Shown: in pieces, positions 43,781 to 54,773 of the stretch
Numbering within the stretch: position 1 is the first letter of the stretch
Layout: each line of letters begins with the position of its first letter
Assembly (NCBI GenBank): GCA_947396885.1
Contig: OX377205.1
Location: forward strand, 68,296,969-68,360,968
DNA: 64,000 nucleotides
Direction: 5' to 3'
Source of the DNA: Heligmosomoides polygyrus polygyrus
Taxonomy: Eukaryota; Nematoda; Chromadorea; Rhabditida; Heligmosomidae
Notes under the pieces: generated by a model
Told to the model about the DNA's origin: nothing
The model's database searches: none
What the model saw: only the letters and a program-made list of their open reading frames with translations
Made by a program: the position numbers and the translations under genes

Positions 43781-46700
43781 CTCGAAATTTCCATGATCGC
43801 TTGGAGACAGTCTGACGCTACAGAATGTTTTCCTTTATCCATGAAAAATTCCGAAATATGCAAGGAACCTTAGGGTTTGTTCTATCTATTCTATTTCTTG
43901 GTTGGGAAAATTTTGAAACCAGAGCTGAGTACTAGGAAGTGAAAAGACGTCTGGTTCCCATGCTTCCAAGACGTTGCCATAGGCTTTCACTGCCTTCCTT
44001 TGATGTCTGAATTCATGAAGAAAATGATACTGATCTGCTCCTCTAAGACCTCGATCTGAAATCCCTGAAGAGTGAGAATACGCTTGATTTCCATGCTGTG
44101 GTCGGTCATTCGTGGATGTATTTTCGTTCGCTCTCCGTTTGCTATTATGTAGTTTCAGACATGTCTGGAAACGACTGACTGGGAAGGAATTTCTCGCAAG
44201 CTTGATAGGCGGAGACCGCAAAGTCCGTTTTGTAACGCATTTTTAACAGAAAAAATGCACTGCAGGGCGATGCTGAGGCAATCTCTTATCACCAGTCTTT
44301 GATGTAGTATTCATTAGGTGCGCCAACATCTGAAAGCATTCATGTATGCATTCAGTAGAATTGTTTTCCCACTGAAATCTGAATCGCCTTCTGATAGGAG
44401 CAACGCTAGGCTGGCATGTATGGCACGTGTTCGTCTTGACACGCTCCCGTCCTACAAATGAATTTCTTCGCATCTCCCGCGTCTACAGTATCCAGTAGCG
44501 TTGAGCAGATGAGTTGCGTTCATCAACTTTTTGCAAATAAGACGTCAATCGCTATTCTTTCATCTGAAACCCTACGAGGACGGGAAGCAAAATGGGTTCG
44601 AGGATGTTTTCGTTGAGTCGCGTACGGCTCATTGACTTCACACGCAGCGCCGTGATGGCTGGCTCGTAATCTTGCTCATGGTATGGCTAGCGGGTCGGGA
44701 TGTTTCATATGCTACGTCATCTGCAGACGTCTGCCAAAATTCTTTGCTTATAACGACTTTTTCGAAAAACTTGCGGGATTGTTGAAAAAAATTACTGAAA
44801 CAGAATCGAGTAAACATCGGCTAAAAGCTCTGTTGCAGCTGCAGCTGTTGGTCGGACTCGCAATAAGAATGTATAAAGGAATAAATATGGTAAATAGTGT
44901 AGGCTGTAATGCTGTAATGTGGGTTGGAACAAGAAGACGAACTGAAATACGTTGAGCTCCTGTCAAACTTCAGAAAAAGTGCTTAGATCATACTTGTCTC
45001 CTGCCCCATCTATGAAAACGCTCCATATTTTTTGTGATAGCGAGAATTTAGAAGAGACTGCTGCCACGCTGATTATACGCACTTGTAGGTAGCTAGAGCG
45101 AAATTTTCTGAAGCGATGTCAGCGCAGTCGATGAGTGATCGAGGCCACATGCCTCGAAGTGGGGCTCTAGGGCAGTCCGGGATCGACAAATGGAGCCTGC
45201 ACGACGCTAGCGGCCACGATTCCAGCTAAAATTCAGCTGGAATCGCAATCAGGAATCTCATTAGCGGGCCGCAATCGATTTCCAAAACGAACTGGATGAC
45301 TAAGGCGATAGAGCGCAAGGAATGGGAAAAGACTTTGCCCTGCTTCGTTCCTCTACTGCTTGTCTCCAATTGCCGGGAAATCCCCCATTTTTGTTAACTG
45401 CTGGTCTCATAAAAAGAATGGTCTTCTTATGTTCTACGCTGCGTATGCAGGGCGGACTCATCAATGTTACAATTTTTACATGCCATACATTGAGAGGCTT
45501 TCCCCTGGTTCGTATCTGGTTGAGAATTCCTTTGGTGGCTGACAGCACATTAAAAAATATTGGGGAATCCACGGGTAACATATACATAGAAGGTGAAATC
45601 GGTCAACATGCCACTCACATCCTACGTTAGCCACGTTTACTTGTTATGTTATGGACTTTTCAGACTCATTCGTTACCTTCTCTTCTAGGTTATGCTCAGC
45701 AAGAGTGGTGCTGAATAAAGGGTTTTTAACCTATTCCTTCGTTTGATAGTAAAGAAATCGAATACTGAAGCTGGCTTACAAACTCGTATGTACGTAGTTT
45801 AAGACCTTGAGACAGAGGACACCTTCACTCCCTGTTGCTGACTGCCATATAAGAACAAGTTTCTTGCCTTTGTGATTCTTGGGGTGTGGGTGCAGTTGGA
45901 AACAGTACCGGCTTTCGCACCCTAAACCGAGTCGCGCTTTTGGCACCGTCCAGGCCAACCAAGCCCCTCATAGCTCTGGAGATAGCTTAGCATTCAGAGT
46001 GTCTCCTGCATTGCCCACAAAAGCACCGTGCGCGCGCATCTCACAAAGATGCTGGTTAACGCCTACACTTATTGTTATGGAAACCTTGGAGATCTCCAGA
46101 AATTGCTGAGAGATAAATGCAGATGTGGAGTTGTCTCAGGGCAAATTCGTCCGCAATCTTATCGTTTACAAAGCGTGTTGAAGTTACTAGAATTCTAGAC
46201 GGTTACTCTTAATTTCGAGTTCTGGAAATTATCTTTCTTGCGCCTTCGCTTCTGATTTCCGCGTGTGGTCATGCTTTGCCATATTATTATGCAAGGAAAA
46301 TGCGGAGAGAGGACGAAGTGGGTCTTGAACCATAACTATCTATGGTCAAGGCAGGCCATAATTGCCTTTCCTTTAGGGCTTTTGAAGGTCCCACCAATTT
46401 GTGTTCGCTCTTGCGTAGTTCTCACATCAATCTATGAGGTTGAACGAAGCCTACTCATTGAATTTATAATGAACTCACGTTCGGTTTTTAAAATTGCCTA
46501 CTTGATAATAAATTAATTAATTACAGCGAAAAAATTTGTGAGAGAATAGTTACGCCAACGCTGTACGACACGATCGTTTTTAGGCGAATTTTCATGATGC
46601 AAAAGTACTTGAACATTTGCAAGATCAGGCAGAAACAGATGAGATTTTGTTGATAGGCTACTGTTTTCTTTTTGCCATAACATCGTGGGACCTTCAAGAG

Positions 46701-47400
46701 CACCTAAAGGATTTGTCTGCCGGTCGGTAAAGGTTTTTTCATACAAGGTTCGTCACCAATCCTGCCTACTTCCTTCGTGTTAAAGCTGCTGGTTCGCAAT
46801 TTTTCTCACGGCTGCCAGTGTCTTATCGCTTTTTCTATTTCTGGAATGAGTGAGTGGGGAATGCTCAGTTTGCTTTGGAATCTGGACCGTGTTCTCATGG
46901 CTTGAATTTTTGGCTCGTCTACTTGTGCGCGTTTCCTGATCTTCCCAATGAAAAGAATGAAATTTCAATTTGTACCAGTGATTTTCAAAGTCAGTTCATA
47001 GGATTTGGTAGAGCATTACCACAATCAGCTCGCGCCATGAGATCTATGCAAGATTAAGACTTCGCTGTAGGCGACTTTTATGCGTCTTGATACTTCAAAA
47101 CGAGCATAGTAATTAGGACAGTTAACCCAGGCAAAAGGTTTGATTTTCGGTAAATTTGGATGTATCGGGATTAACCTTTGCGATCAATACTGTACCAGAT
47201 AGAATTTCTGAAAATTTTCATTTTAAAAGCCATTATCAAACCATTGCCAAAAGATGGGCTGTTGCTAATATACTCCAACGAACCACGGTGAACAGACTGG
47301 GATCCTTAAAATCTTTTATTACGAAGACGTTCTTGTAATTATGTTCTTGTAATTTATTATTTCAAATACATGCTACCTTATGTAGACCTTTTTTTCTTAT
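43781..47400. other. No recognisable gene
   Basis: Short ORFs only, including a helix-rich 90-codon + frame at 44683-44955 and overlapping frames at 45300-45630, none with recognisable family features. A short segment near 45948-45985 (CCAGGCCAACCAAGCCCCTC) resembles the SINE body. Confidence 0.45.
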
Positions 47401-47405
47401 TACCA

Positions 47406-50160
47406 GCGTCGGTTGCGGGCTTCGCCCGCACCCGACTCTGGCCGGGCGGGCCACGCTAGGCTAGCCGGCTTCGCCGGCGTCGTGTGTGATGAGCCATGTG
47501 GGGTCAGAAACCCAACCCAACCTCGAGCCCGCTAGGGTCCCCACAACCCAGCGTCGGTTGCGGGCTTCGCCCGCACCCGACTCTGGCCGGGCGGGCCACG
47601 CTAGGCTAGCCGGCTTCGCCGGCGTCGTGTGTGGTGAGCCATGTGGGGTCAGAAACCCAACCCAACCTCGAGCCCGCTAGGGTCCCCACAACCCAGCGTC
47701 GGTTGCGGGCTTCGCCCGCACCCGACTCTGGCCGGGCGGGCCACGCTAGGCTAGCCGGCTTCGCCGGCGTCGTGTGTGATGAGCCATGTGGGGTCAGAAA
47801 CCCAACCCAACCTCGAGCCCGCTAGGGTCCCCACAACCCAGCGTCGGTTGCGGGCTTCGCCCGCACCCGACTCTGGCCGGGCGGGCCACGCTAGGCTAGC
47901 CGGCTTCGCCGGCGTCGTGTGTGGTGAGCCATGTGGGGTCAGAAACCCAACCCAACCTCGAGCCCGCTAGGGTCCCCACAACCCAGCGTCGGTTGCGGGC
48001 TTCGCCCGCACCCGACTCTGGCCGGGCGGGCCACGCTAGGCTAGCCGGCTTCGCCGGCGTCGTGTGTGATGAGCCATGTGGGGTCAGAAACCCAACCCAA
48101 CCTCGAGCCCGCTAGGGTCCCCACAACCCAGCGTCGGTTGCGGGCTTCGCCCGCACCCGACTCTGGCCGGGCGGGCCACGCTAGGCTAGCCGGCTTCGCC
48201 GGCGTCGTGTGTGGTGAGCCATGTGGGGTCAGAAACCCAACCCAACCTCGAGCCCGCTAGGGTCCCCACAACCCAGCGTCGGTTGCGGGCTTCGCCCGCA
48301 CCCGACTCTGGCCGGGCGGGCCACGCTAGGCTAGCCGGCTTCGCCGGCGTCGTGTGTGATGAGCCATGTGGGGTCAGAAACCCAACCCAACCTCGAGCCC
48401 GCTAGGGTCCCCACAACCCAGCGTCGGTTGCGGGCTTCGCCCGCACCCGACTCTGGCCGGGCGGGCCACGCTAGGCTAGCCGGCTTCGCCGGCGTCGTGT
48501 GTGGTGAGCCATGTGGGGTCAGAAACCCAACCCAACCTCGAGCCCGCTAGGGTCCCCACAACCCAGCGTCGGTTGCGGGCTTCGCCCGCACCCGACTCTG
48601 GCCGGGCGGGCCACGCTAGGCTAGCCGGCTTCGCCGGCGTCGTGTGTGGTGAGCCATGTGGGGTCAGAAACCCAACCCAACCTCGAGCCCGCTAGGGTCC
48701 CCACAACCCACCGTCGGTTGCGGGCTTCGCCCGCACCCGACTCTGGCCGGGCGGGCCACGCTAGGCTAGCCGGCTTCGCCGGCGTCGTGTGTGATGAGCC
48801 ATGTGGGGTCAGAAACCCAACCCAACCTCGAGCCCGCTAGGGTCCCCACAACCCAGCGTCGGTTGCGGGCTTCGCCCGCACCCGACTCTGGCCGGGCGGG
48901 CCACGCTAGGCTAGCCGGCTTCGCCGGCGTCGTGTGTGATGAGCCATGTGGGGTCAGAAACCCAACCCAACCTCGAGCCCGCTAGGGTCCCCACAACCCA
49001 GCGTCGGTTGCGGGCTTCGCCCGCACCCGACTCTGGCCGGGCGGGCCACGCTAGGCTAGCCGGCTTCGCCGGCGTCGTGTGTGATGAGCCATGTGGGGTC
49101 AGAAACCCAACCCAACCTCGAGCCCGCTAGGGTCCCCACAACCCAGCGTCGGTTGCGGGCTTCGCCCGCACCCGACTCTGGCCGGGCGGGCCACGCTAGG
49201 CTAGCCGGCTTCGCCGGCGTCGTGTGTGGTGAGCCATGTGGGGTCAGAAACCCAACCCAACCTCGAGCCCGCTAGGGTCCCCACAACCCAGCGTCGGTTG
49301 CGGGCTTCGCCCGCACCCGACTCTGGCCGGGCGGGCCACGCTAGGCTAGCTGGCTTCGCCGGCGTCGTGTGTGATGAGCCATGTGGGGTCAGAAACCCAA
49401 CCCAACCTCGAGCCCGCTAGGGTCCCCACAACCCAGCGTCGGTTGCGGGCTTCGCCCGCACCCGACTCTGGCCGGGCGGGCCACGCTAGGCTAGCCGGCT
49501 TCGCCGGCGTCGTGTGTGGTGAGCCATGTGGGGTCAGAAACCCAACCCAACCTCGAGCCCGCTAGGGTCCCCACAACCCAGCGTCGGTTGCGGGCTTCGC
49601 CCGCACCCGACTCTGGCCGGGCGGGCCACGCTAGGCTAGCCGGCTTCGCCGGCGTCGTGTGTGATGAGCCATGTGGGGTCAGAAACCCAACCCAACCTCG
49701 AGCCCGCTAGGGTCCCCACAACCCAGCGTCGGTTGCGGGCTTCGCCCGCACCCGACTCTGGCCGGGCGGGCCACGCTAGGCTAGCCGGCTTCGCCGGCGT
49801 CGTGTGTGGTGAGCCATGTGGGGTCAGAAACCCAACCCAACCTCGAGCCCGCTAGGGTCCCCACAACCCAGCGTCGGTTGCGGGCTTCGCCCTCACCCGA
49901 CTCTGGCCGGGCGGGCCACGCTAGGCTAGCCGGCTTCGCCGGCGTCGTGTGTGATGAGCCATGTGGGGTCAGAAACCCAACCCAACCTCGAGCCCGCTAG
50001 GGTCCCCACAACCCAGCGTCGGTTGCGGGCTTCGCCCGCACCCGACTCTGGCCGGGCGGGCCACGCTAGGCTAGCCGGCTTCGCCGGCGTCGTGTGTGGT
50101 GAGCCATGTGGGGTCAGAAACCCAACCCAACCTCGAGCCCGCTAGGAATGCTTCCTTACC
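47406..50160. repeat. Satellite array: 19 monomers of 145 bp, GC-rich
   Basis: The monomer starts GCGTCGGTTGCGGGCTTCGC and repeats every 145 bases with almost no variation. It contains three short hairpins: TGCGGGCTTCGCCCGCA, GCCGGCTTCGCCGGC and GGGTCAGAAACCC. One site, GTGTG(A/G)TGAGCC, alternates A and G between neighbours for monomers 1-8 and again 12-19, so the effective unit is largely a 290-bp dimer. Rare private variants occur at about 48711 (G to C), 49351 (C to T) and 49872 (G to T). The 64-codon ORFs it generates are artefacts: 145 is not a multiple of three. Confidence 0.95.
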
Positions 50161-50214
50161 CAGCGACGGCTGCCGGCTTCGCCGGCCACCGACGCTGAGT
50201 AAGGAAGCATCCCT
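50146..50214. repeat. Terminal hairpin formed by an inverted satellite fragment
   Basis: GGAATGCTTCCTTACCCAGC on the left pairs with GCTGAGTAAGGAAGCATCC on the right, and the loop contains GCCGGCTTCGCCGGC from the satellite. The right arm plus CCTAGC reads, in reverse complement, as the satellite junction GCTAGGG...CAGCGTCGGT with a different spacer. The array therefore ends with an inverted, variant partial monomer. Confidence 0.8.
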
Positions 50215-50224
50215 AGCGTTGATA

Positions 50225-50630
50225 ACGAAAAAGTGCAGAAAAGAGTAACCGGCCGTGTGGGGTAATGGTCAAGGTAGGGCTGTAGAGATAGAGGAAAATT
50301 GAACGGAAGAAATGCCATCTGCGATGCAAAATAATAGTAAAAATGTGCAAAAAAGAGCAGCCGGTTGTCATACTGCACAGTGGAAAAGGATTCAATTTAT
50401 TATGGAGTCGTAGCTTCCCTGGTAGTGGTATAGTGGTAGAAGTATGGCTGCAAAAATAGAGGTAAATTGAAACAAAAAACGGCTTATGTGAGGCAAAATA
50501 GCAAAAAACAATACAGAACGGAGCAACCCGTTGTCATACTGAGCAGTGGAAGAGGATTCAATTTCTGTTGTAGCAGCAACGCTGGTAGTGGGGTAGTGGT
50601 AAAAGTATGGCGGTAAAAACAGTGGAAGGT
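50225..50630. repeat. Diverged tandem repeat, period about 165-171 bp, about 2.3 copies
   Basis: The words CCGGTTGTCATACTG / CCCGTTGTCATACTG, AGTGGAAAAGGATTCAATTT / AGTGGAAGAGGATTCAATTT, and AGGTAGGGCTGTAGAG / GAAGTATGGCTGCAAAA / AAAGTATGGCGGTAAAA recur in order at a spacing of about 165-171 bases. Composition is unlike the 145-bp satellite next to it. Confidence 0.7.
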
Positions 50631-50685
50631 TGCACCACACAGGAGAGCTGGGAAGGAACACTGAGGTATGACCACTAGACACGTA

Positions 50686-50831
50686 TTGGGAAGAGACCTC
50701 TTTCGAAATCACCCTACGTCAGGCAGTCATGGTAGTCGATCGCAAACAACAGTGGTGGTTGGGAAGAGACCTCTTTCGAAATCACCCTACGTCAGGCAGT
50801 CGATGGTAAACAACAGTGGTGGACAACTGTC
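50686..50831. repeat. 73-bp tandem duplication
   Basis: TTGGGAAGAGACCTCTTTCG begins at 50686 and at 50759; the following bases through CCCTACGTCAGGCAGTC and AACAACAGTGGTGG are also shared. Confidence 0.85.
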
Positions 50832-52384
50832 AAGCGTCTTCGTTTGGACAACTGGCAACCGCACCGCAAACATGGGTGATTAAACCGGCTAGCTAGGCAG
50901 TATACGAATTGCGGGTGGCTAACATCGGACAAAAAACCCTTCCTCTTTTATATATGGGGGGATATTATATTATTACACTATCTTATTATTTTTTGCACTG
51001 TTTTTTTTTATTATTAAAGAAGTCATCAGTGGCAGTGTAACAAAGAAGTTTTAAGCTGGAATTGCTTCAACGGAGTACGGATTTACCTCGCGTACGTCGC
51101 AGCTATGGCTGGGTACTAGTGAAAAGCTGTTTACCTTTCTTGCGGGATCTTCTAGAACATTCTTCCAAACGCTGTTCTGAAAATTCCGTCTCGAAGCTTA
51201 TGAAGTTCTGGTTCAAAAAAAATTTTGGTGCTAGATTTTTGGCCAACCCATTTCAAGTCAAGTTGGTGCTTAGTTCGGCAGAAATATGCGCTAGAAATCT
51301 AGCGGTTGAGTGAGCACGAGGCGCTGTGTTGATGCTCAACATGCGATTTCACATTCACATTTCACACCTGATGTTTAATGTCAGATTGCTCGTTAACATA
51401 GGCTATGAGACTTTGTTGTTGCTAAGCGAATTCGATTTTAATGTCAAAAGAAGTGTTGCGTGTGGTTTTCAATGATGCACTGTATAGTTATGGGAATGGA
51501 TTTCAGGCTAATAGTAAGTGGGAGGATGTGTTTTGCTTTGTTGAGCTCTGCGCGAGTGTTGAGGCTGATGTGAGACCTGCAGGCATTCTCAAATTTGTGA
51601 GCCACACTGCAAGTGATGTGGATGCAATTTGTGGAACTGAGGATGTACAGTGCAGTCTCCAGTACCATTAACACCAAATCTCTTGCTGCTAAAGAGGCGG
51701 TACCAAAGTCGGAGCTGTAGAAATACTGCCTCCTTCAATATCAACAGCGCCGTCCGAGCAGTGAACACCGCGCGTCATTGTACCGGGGTGTTTGCCCAGG
51801 GCTCACCCTACAAGGCGACGACTTAGCACTTCGGCAAGCAGCGGCGCGAAAAGCTGCGAGTTGACAACGGCGCGAGGGGCACGGTCGAGTAACTCGAGTA
51901 ACTCGACGCCCACCTGCGAGCCGCTCTCCACCACCCCATGGCGCTCAATAACTCGCTCTGCGCGATTACGGTCGACTTACCGTATTTGCATAGTCTCCTT
52001 TCAGGAAGCGGCTGAGTTGTGGTGCGAAACCTCGAAACCGAACTGGCAGTTTCTCGCCGACCGTTTTCTAGTGGAAAGCGATGAGTTTCCATCCCCTCCT
52101 CATCTTTTGCTCATCTACATGCGTTTAGTCCCTATGATCCCCCTTAAGTGGGTTGCGATTTATTTTCTCTGTCCAGAGAATTATCGGAACCTTTGCAACT
52201 GCTCACAATTACAATCTCGGCATATTTCATGATAGTTTAGCCACCGTCCAGATAAATGAGCGGGACAGTTACTCCATTCTTCCGTCTGAAAATCCGACTC
52301 TGCTTAAAAGACTTTGAGAAATGAAGACAACTGCCGTTCTCATTTAATTGATCCTATTAACATTGTTTTGTAGAGTGGCGCCAC
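50832..52384. other. No confident gene; weak exon-like segment near 52005
   Basis: At 51994-52004 a good acceptor (TCTCCTTTCAG) is followed by an open frame reading EAAELWCETSKPNWQFLADR and FLVESDEFPS. A GC-rich segment precedes it at 51790-51970. I do not recognise a protein, and no matching donor is evident. Confidence 0.25.
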
Positions 52385-52392
52385 ATCGCATC

Positions 52393-54765
52393 CAGGGATG
52401 GGCGGAATTTTCGTTTTCTGTTTTTTGGTCATTTTGGGGAAATTTTTTCTCTTTTCTGTTTTCTGGGAAAATGGCAAAGAAATTGGCCAGAAAACGGAAA
52501 ATACAGTTGCGAACAAAATTTTATCACAGAAGTACAATGAAAAGAATCCAAAAAGTACCATAGAATCTGGAGCTTCATTCCAAATTGTCTCCCTAAAGTA
52601 TCTTAAATGGCAGGTATGTGGTTTTTCTTATATGTGATCGTGCAGAAGTTACGCCATAAACTCACCAACTATGCCGCTTTGTTTGTTCGGTTGGTTGTGT
52701 AAGTGCTGCTGGCAAGGAGTTTCTTCATAGGTTATTTTTCGACTTTCATAATTTGGCTTCGTATTCTTTTCGATATTAACAGTAGTTTGGCCCATCTACG
52801 ATCACTTAAACTTTTATATTAAAGCTATAAAACTAGTATTCTGAAAGGCACTCAATTATGTATTAACTAACCACGTCCTAGAGTTACTCTTGGTAGGATC
52901 ATTCTCCAACTCCGATTTAAAATTGAAAATAATTGGCCGGTCATCCCCAATATCGCATTCTGCAGATCCTTTGACCAAGCTGTTTCTTCTAACTCTGAAG
53001 ATTGCTCAGTTTTCGGTGTCACAAATTAGTAAGAGACAGAAAAGTTCTAGTTACCTTCGATTTCGCTGCTATAGTGATAAAGTAGCGATAAATGAAAATT
53101 TTCACCTATTACGTGTGTCATCTGTCATCCCACTGATCATCGAGTTGATCAAGCGGGCAACAACGGCGACTTCATACTTTCGTGCCGCGTGTCAGAGTGC
53201 TCCAATGGGTCCTTTTCGCTCGAGGGGCACGAAGAGCGGCATATTGTTTGTTCAGGGCTCTGCCGAAGAAGTCCGACCAACGCATTGGTGGGCGTCCTTG
53301 TGTTCTCTTGACATCCCGCAGAATCAGGTCAGTGACGGCTCTCGTCCAGCGGTTGTCTGCGAAGCGCAATACGTGGCCCACCTAATTTTCGGCTACTTAA
53401 CCCATACGACAGCGTCTCTGATCTTCGAACGTCCGCGAACACCGGAGGCATCCTCTCTCTCTCTTGTGTGTGTGTCGTGTCACTCCGAGTATCGTCCTCT
53501 CGATTCTACGCTGCGCAACGCTGATCGCGTGTTCATCCTGCTTTCGTATGACCTAGGTCTGGGAGGCGTGTATTACACAGGAAGAACAGTGAAGTCAAGA
53601 AGGCGAGCACGGGTTTGATCTCCGCTTCAGTCTCGACGGAGTCGAATGCCTTCTTCAGGTCGATGAAAGCACAGCGGCAGTTTGCACTCTCGCGCCACTT
53701 CGATAAGCTTCGTAATGTATGAATGTGGTAGATCGTGCTGAATTCTCTCCGAAATTCTGCTTGTTCGCGTGGCTGTCCTTCGTCCAGCGTTCTGCTGATC
53801 TGTTCAGGATCACTCGAGTGAACAGCTTGTAGACTACGGACAGCAGGTAGATCGGGCGAGAGCTGCCAACGTCGTGCACATATCCCTTTTTGTACAGCAA
53901 GGCGGTCCTGCTCGTCTTCCACTGAGCTTTAATATATGTAAATATGATGAGTAATAATAACATTAATATGATGGAGGGGTATATGCTTGTTTCTCATTAT
54001 ATGGTATCTACGCATTCAAGAAAGCACCTTCGACCAAAAACTGTTGTGCCCTTCAGTCACAATCTCGTGTTGTTCTGTGAAATATCAGGCCAGTATACAA
54101 CATCTTTATTCTGCTGAGGAGTAACTACTACTGTACTACTGTAGGTGTTGTAAAGAGCATTTTTAAGTTGGCCTGAAGACATTCAGCTACGCGGAAACTA
54201 GGCCACTTACAAGGAAATGCGTTCTCGAGGAACGAAGCGAACTGGGAATATAGATTCTGGCGGAGCCAGTAATACTCAACGAATCTCTGCAGAGCTTTAG
54301 AGTATGTTGCGAGAGTGTGTCTACAAACTCAAGCAATTAAGTTGAAACATGCAAACAGCGATCACTGAACCTTCATCGTGTTCGGTACTCTAAAATGCCG
54401 GTTTCTTACTAATGAGACCGTTATGTAATTGAGGCGTTAGCGGTGAAACGGAGCTGATGAGTAATGTTGTATACTTCAAGTGTCGAGATTCCTAGGACCT
54501 GTCAGCCAGGATTTACAATTTGCTGATTGCGGTACACTGGAGTGTGATAGAAATTTTCATAAACGCTTGCAAGTTAAAAAGCTGGTGCACGGATACATTT
54601 CTGGTCATACAAAAGCATTTGCTATTGGAAAGTGGATCTTGGGTTGAATAATTAAGATGTATGACAATTTCGAAATTTTCTGTTTTCTGTTTTCTGATTT
54701 CTGACGAAAGCGATTTTCTGTTTTCTGTTTTCTGAATTTTTTTTTCAAATTTCCGCCCATCCCTG
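52393..54765. mobile_element. hAT-like element, 2.37 kb, non-autonomous
   Basis: The left terminus CAGGGATGGGCGGAA is mirrored at the right end (TTCCGCCCATCCCTG). An 8-bp flanking duplication is present with one mismatch: ATCGCATC at 52385-52392 and ATCACATC at 54766-54773. CAG-type termini with 8-bp duplications are typical of hAT transposons. Subterminal regions are full of TTTTCTG repeats (52410-52500 and 54680-54740). No transposase is recognisable; the interior carries a fragment of an RTE LINE. It shares termini with the 559-bp element at 58891. Confidence 0.75.
53105..53935 (-). pseudogene. RTE LINE fragment with internal deletion
   Basis: On the minus strand the order is QWKTSRTALLYKKG, SVVYKLFTRVILNR, ISRTLDEGQPREQA, CAFIDLKKAFDSVETEAEIK (RT motif A). 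There is then an abrupt jump past the FADD region to LPDLGHTKAG, VGHVLRFADNRWTRAVTD, GRPPMRWSDFFGRALN and the 3' tail with ACTCGATGATCAGTGGGATG. The palm motifs B and C are deleted and there are frame changes. It belongs to the same family as the LINE at 24.9 kb and is nested in the hAT-like element. Confidence 0.8.
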
Positions 54766-54773
54766 ATCACATC

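Noticed and set aside
47486..50145. Eighteen nearly identical 64-codon ORFs
   Set aside because: They arise from the 145-bp satellite. The period is not divisible by three, each ORF overlaps the next in another frame, and there is no start or splice context.
47406..50160. CRISPR-like regular array
   Set aside because: There are no unique spacers; the entire 145-bp unit repeats. The genomic context is eukaryotic.
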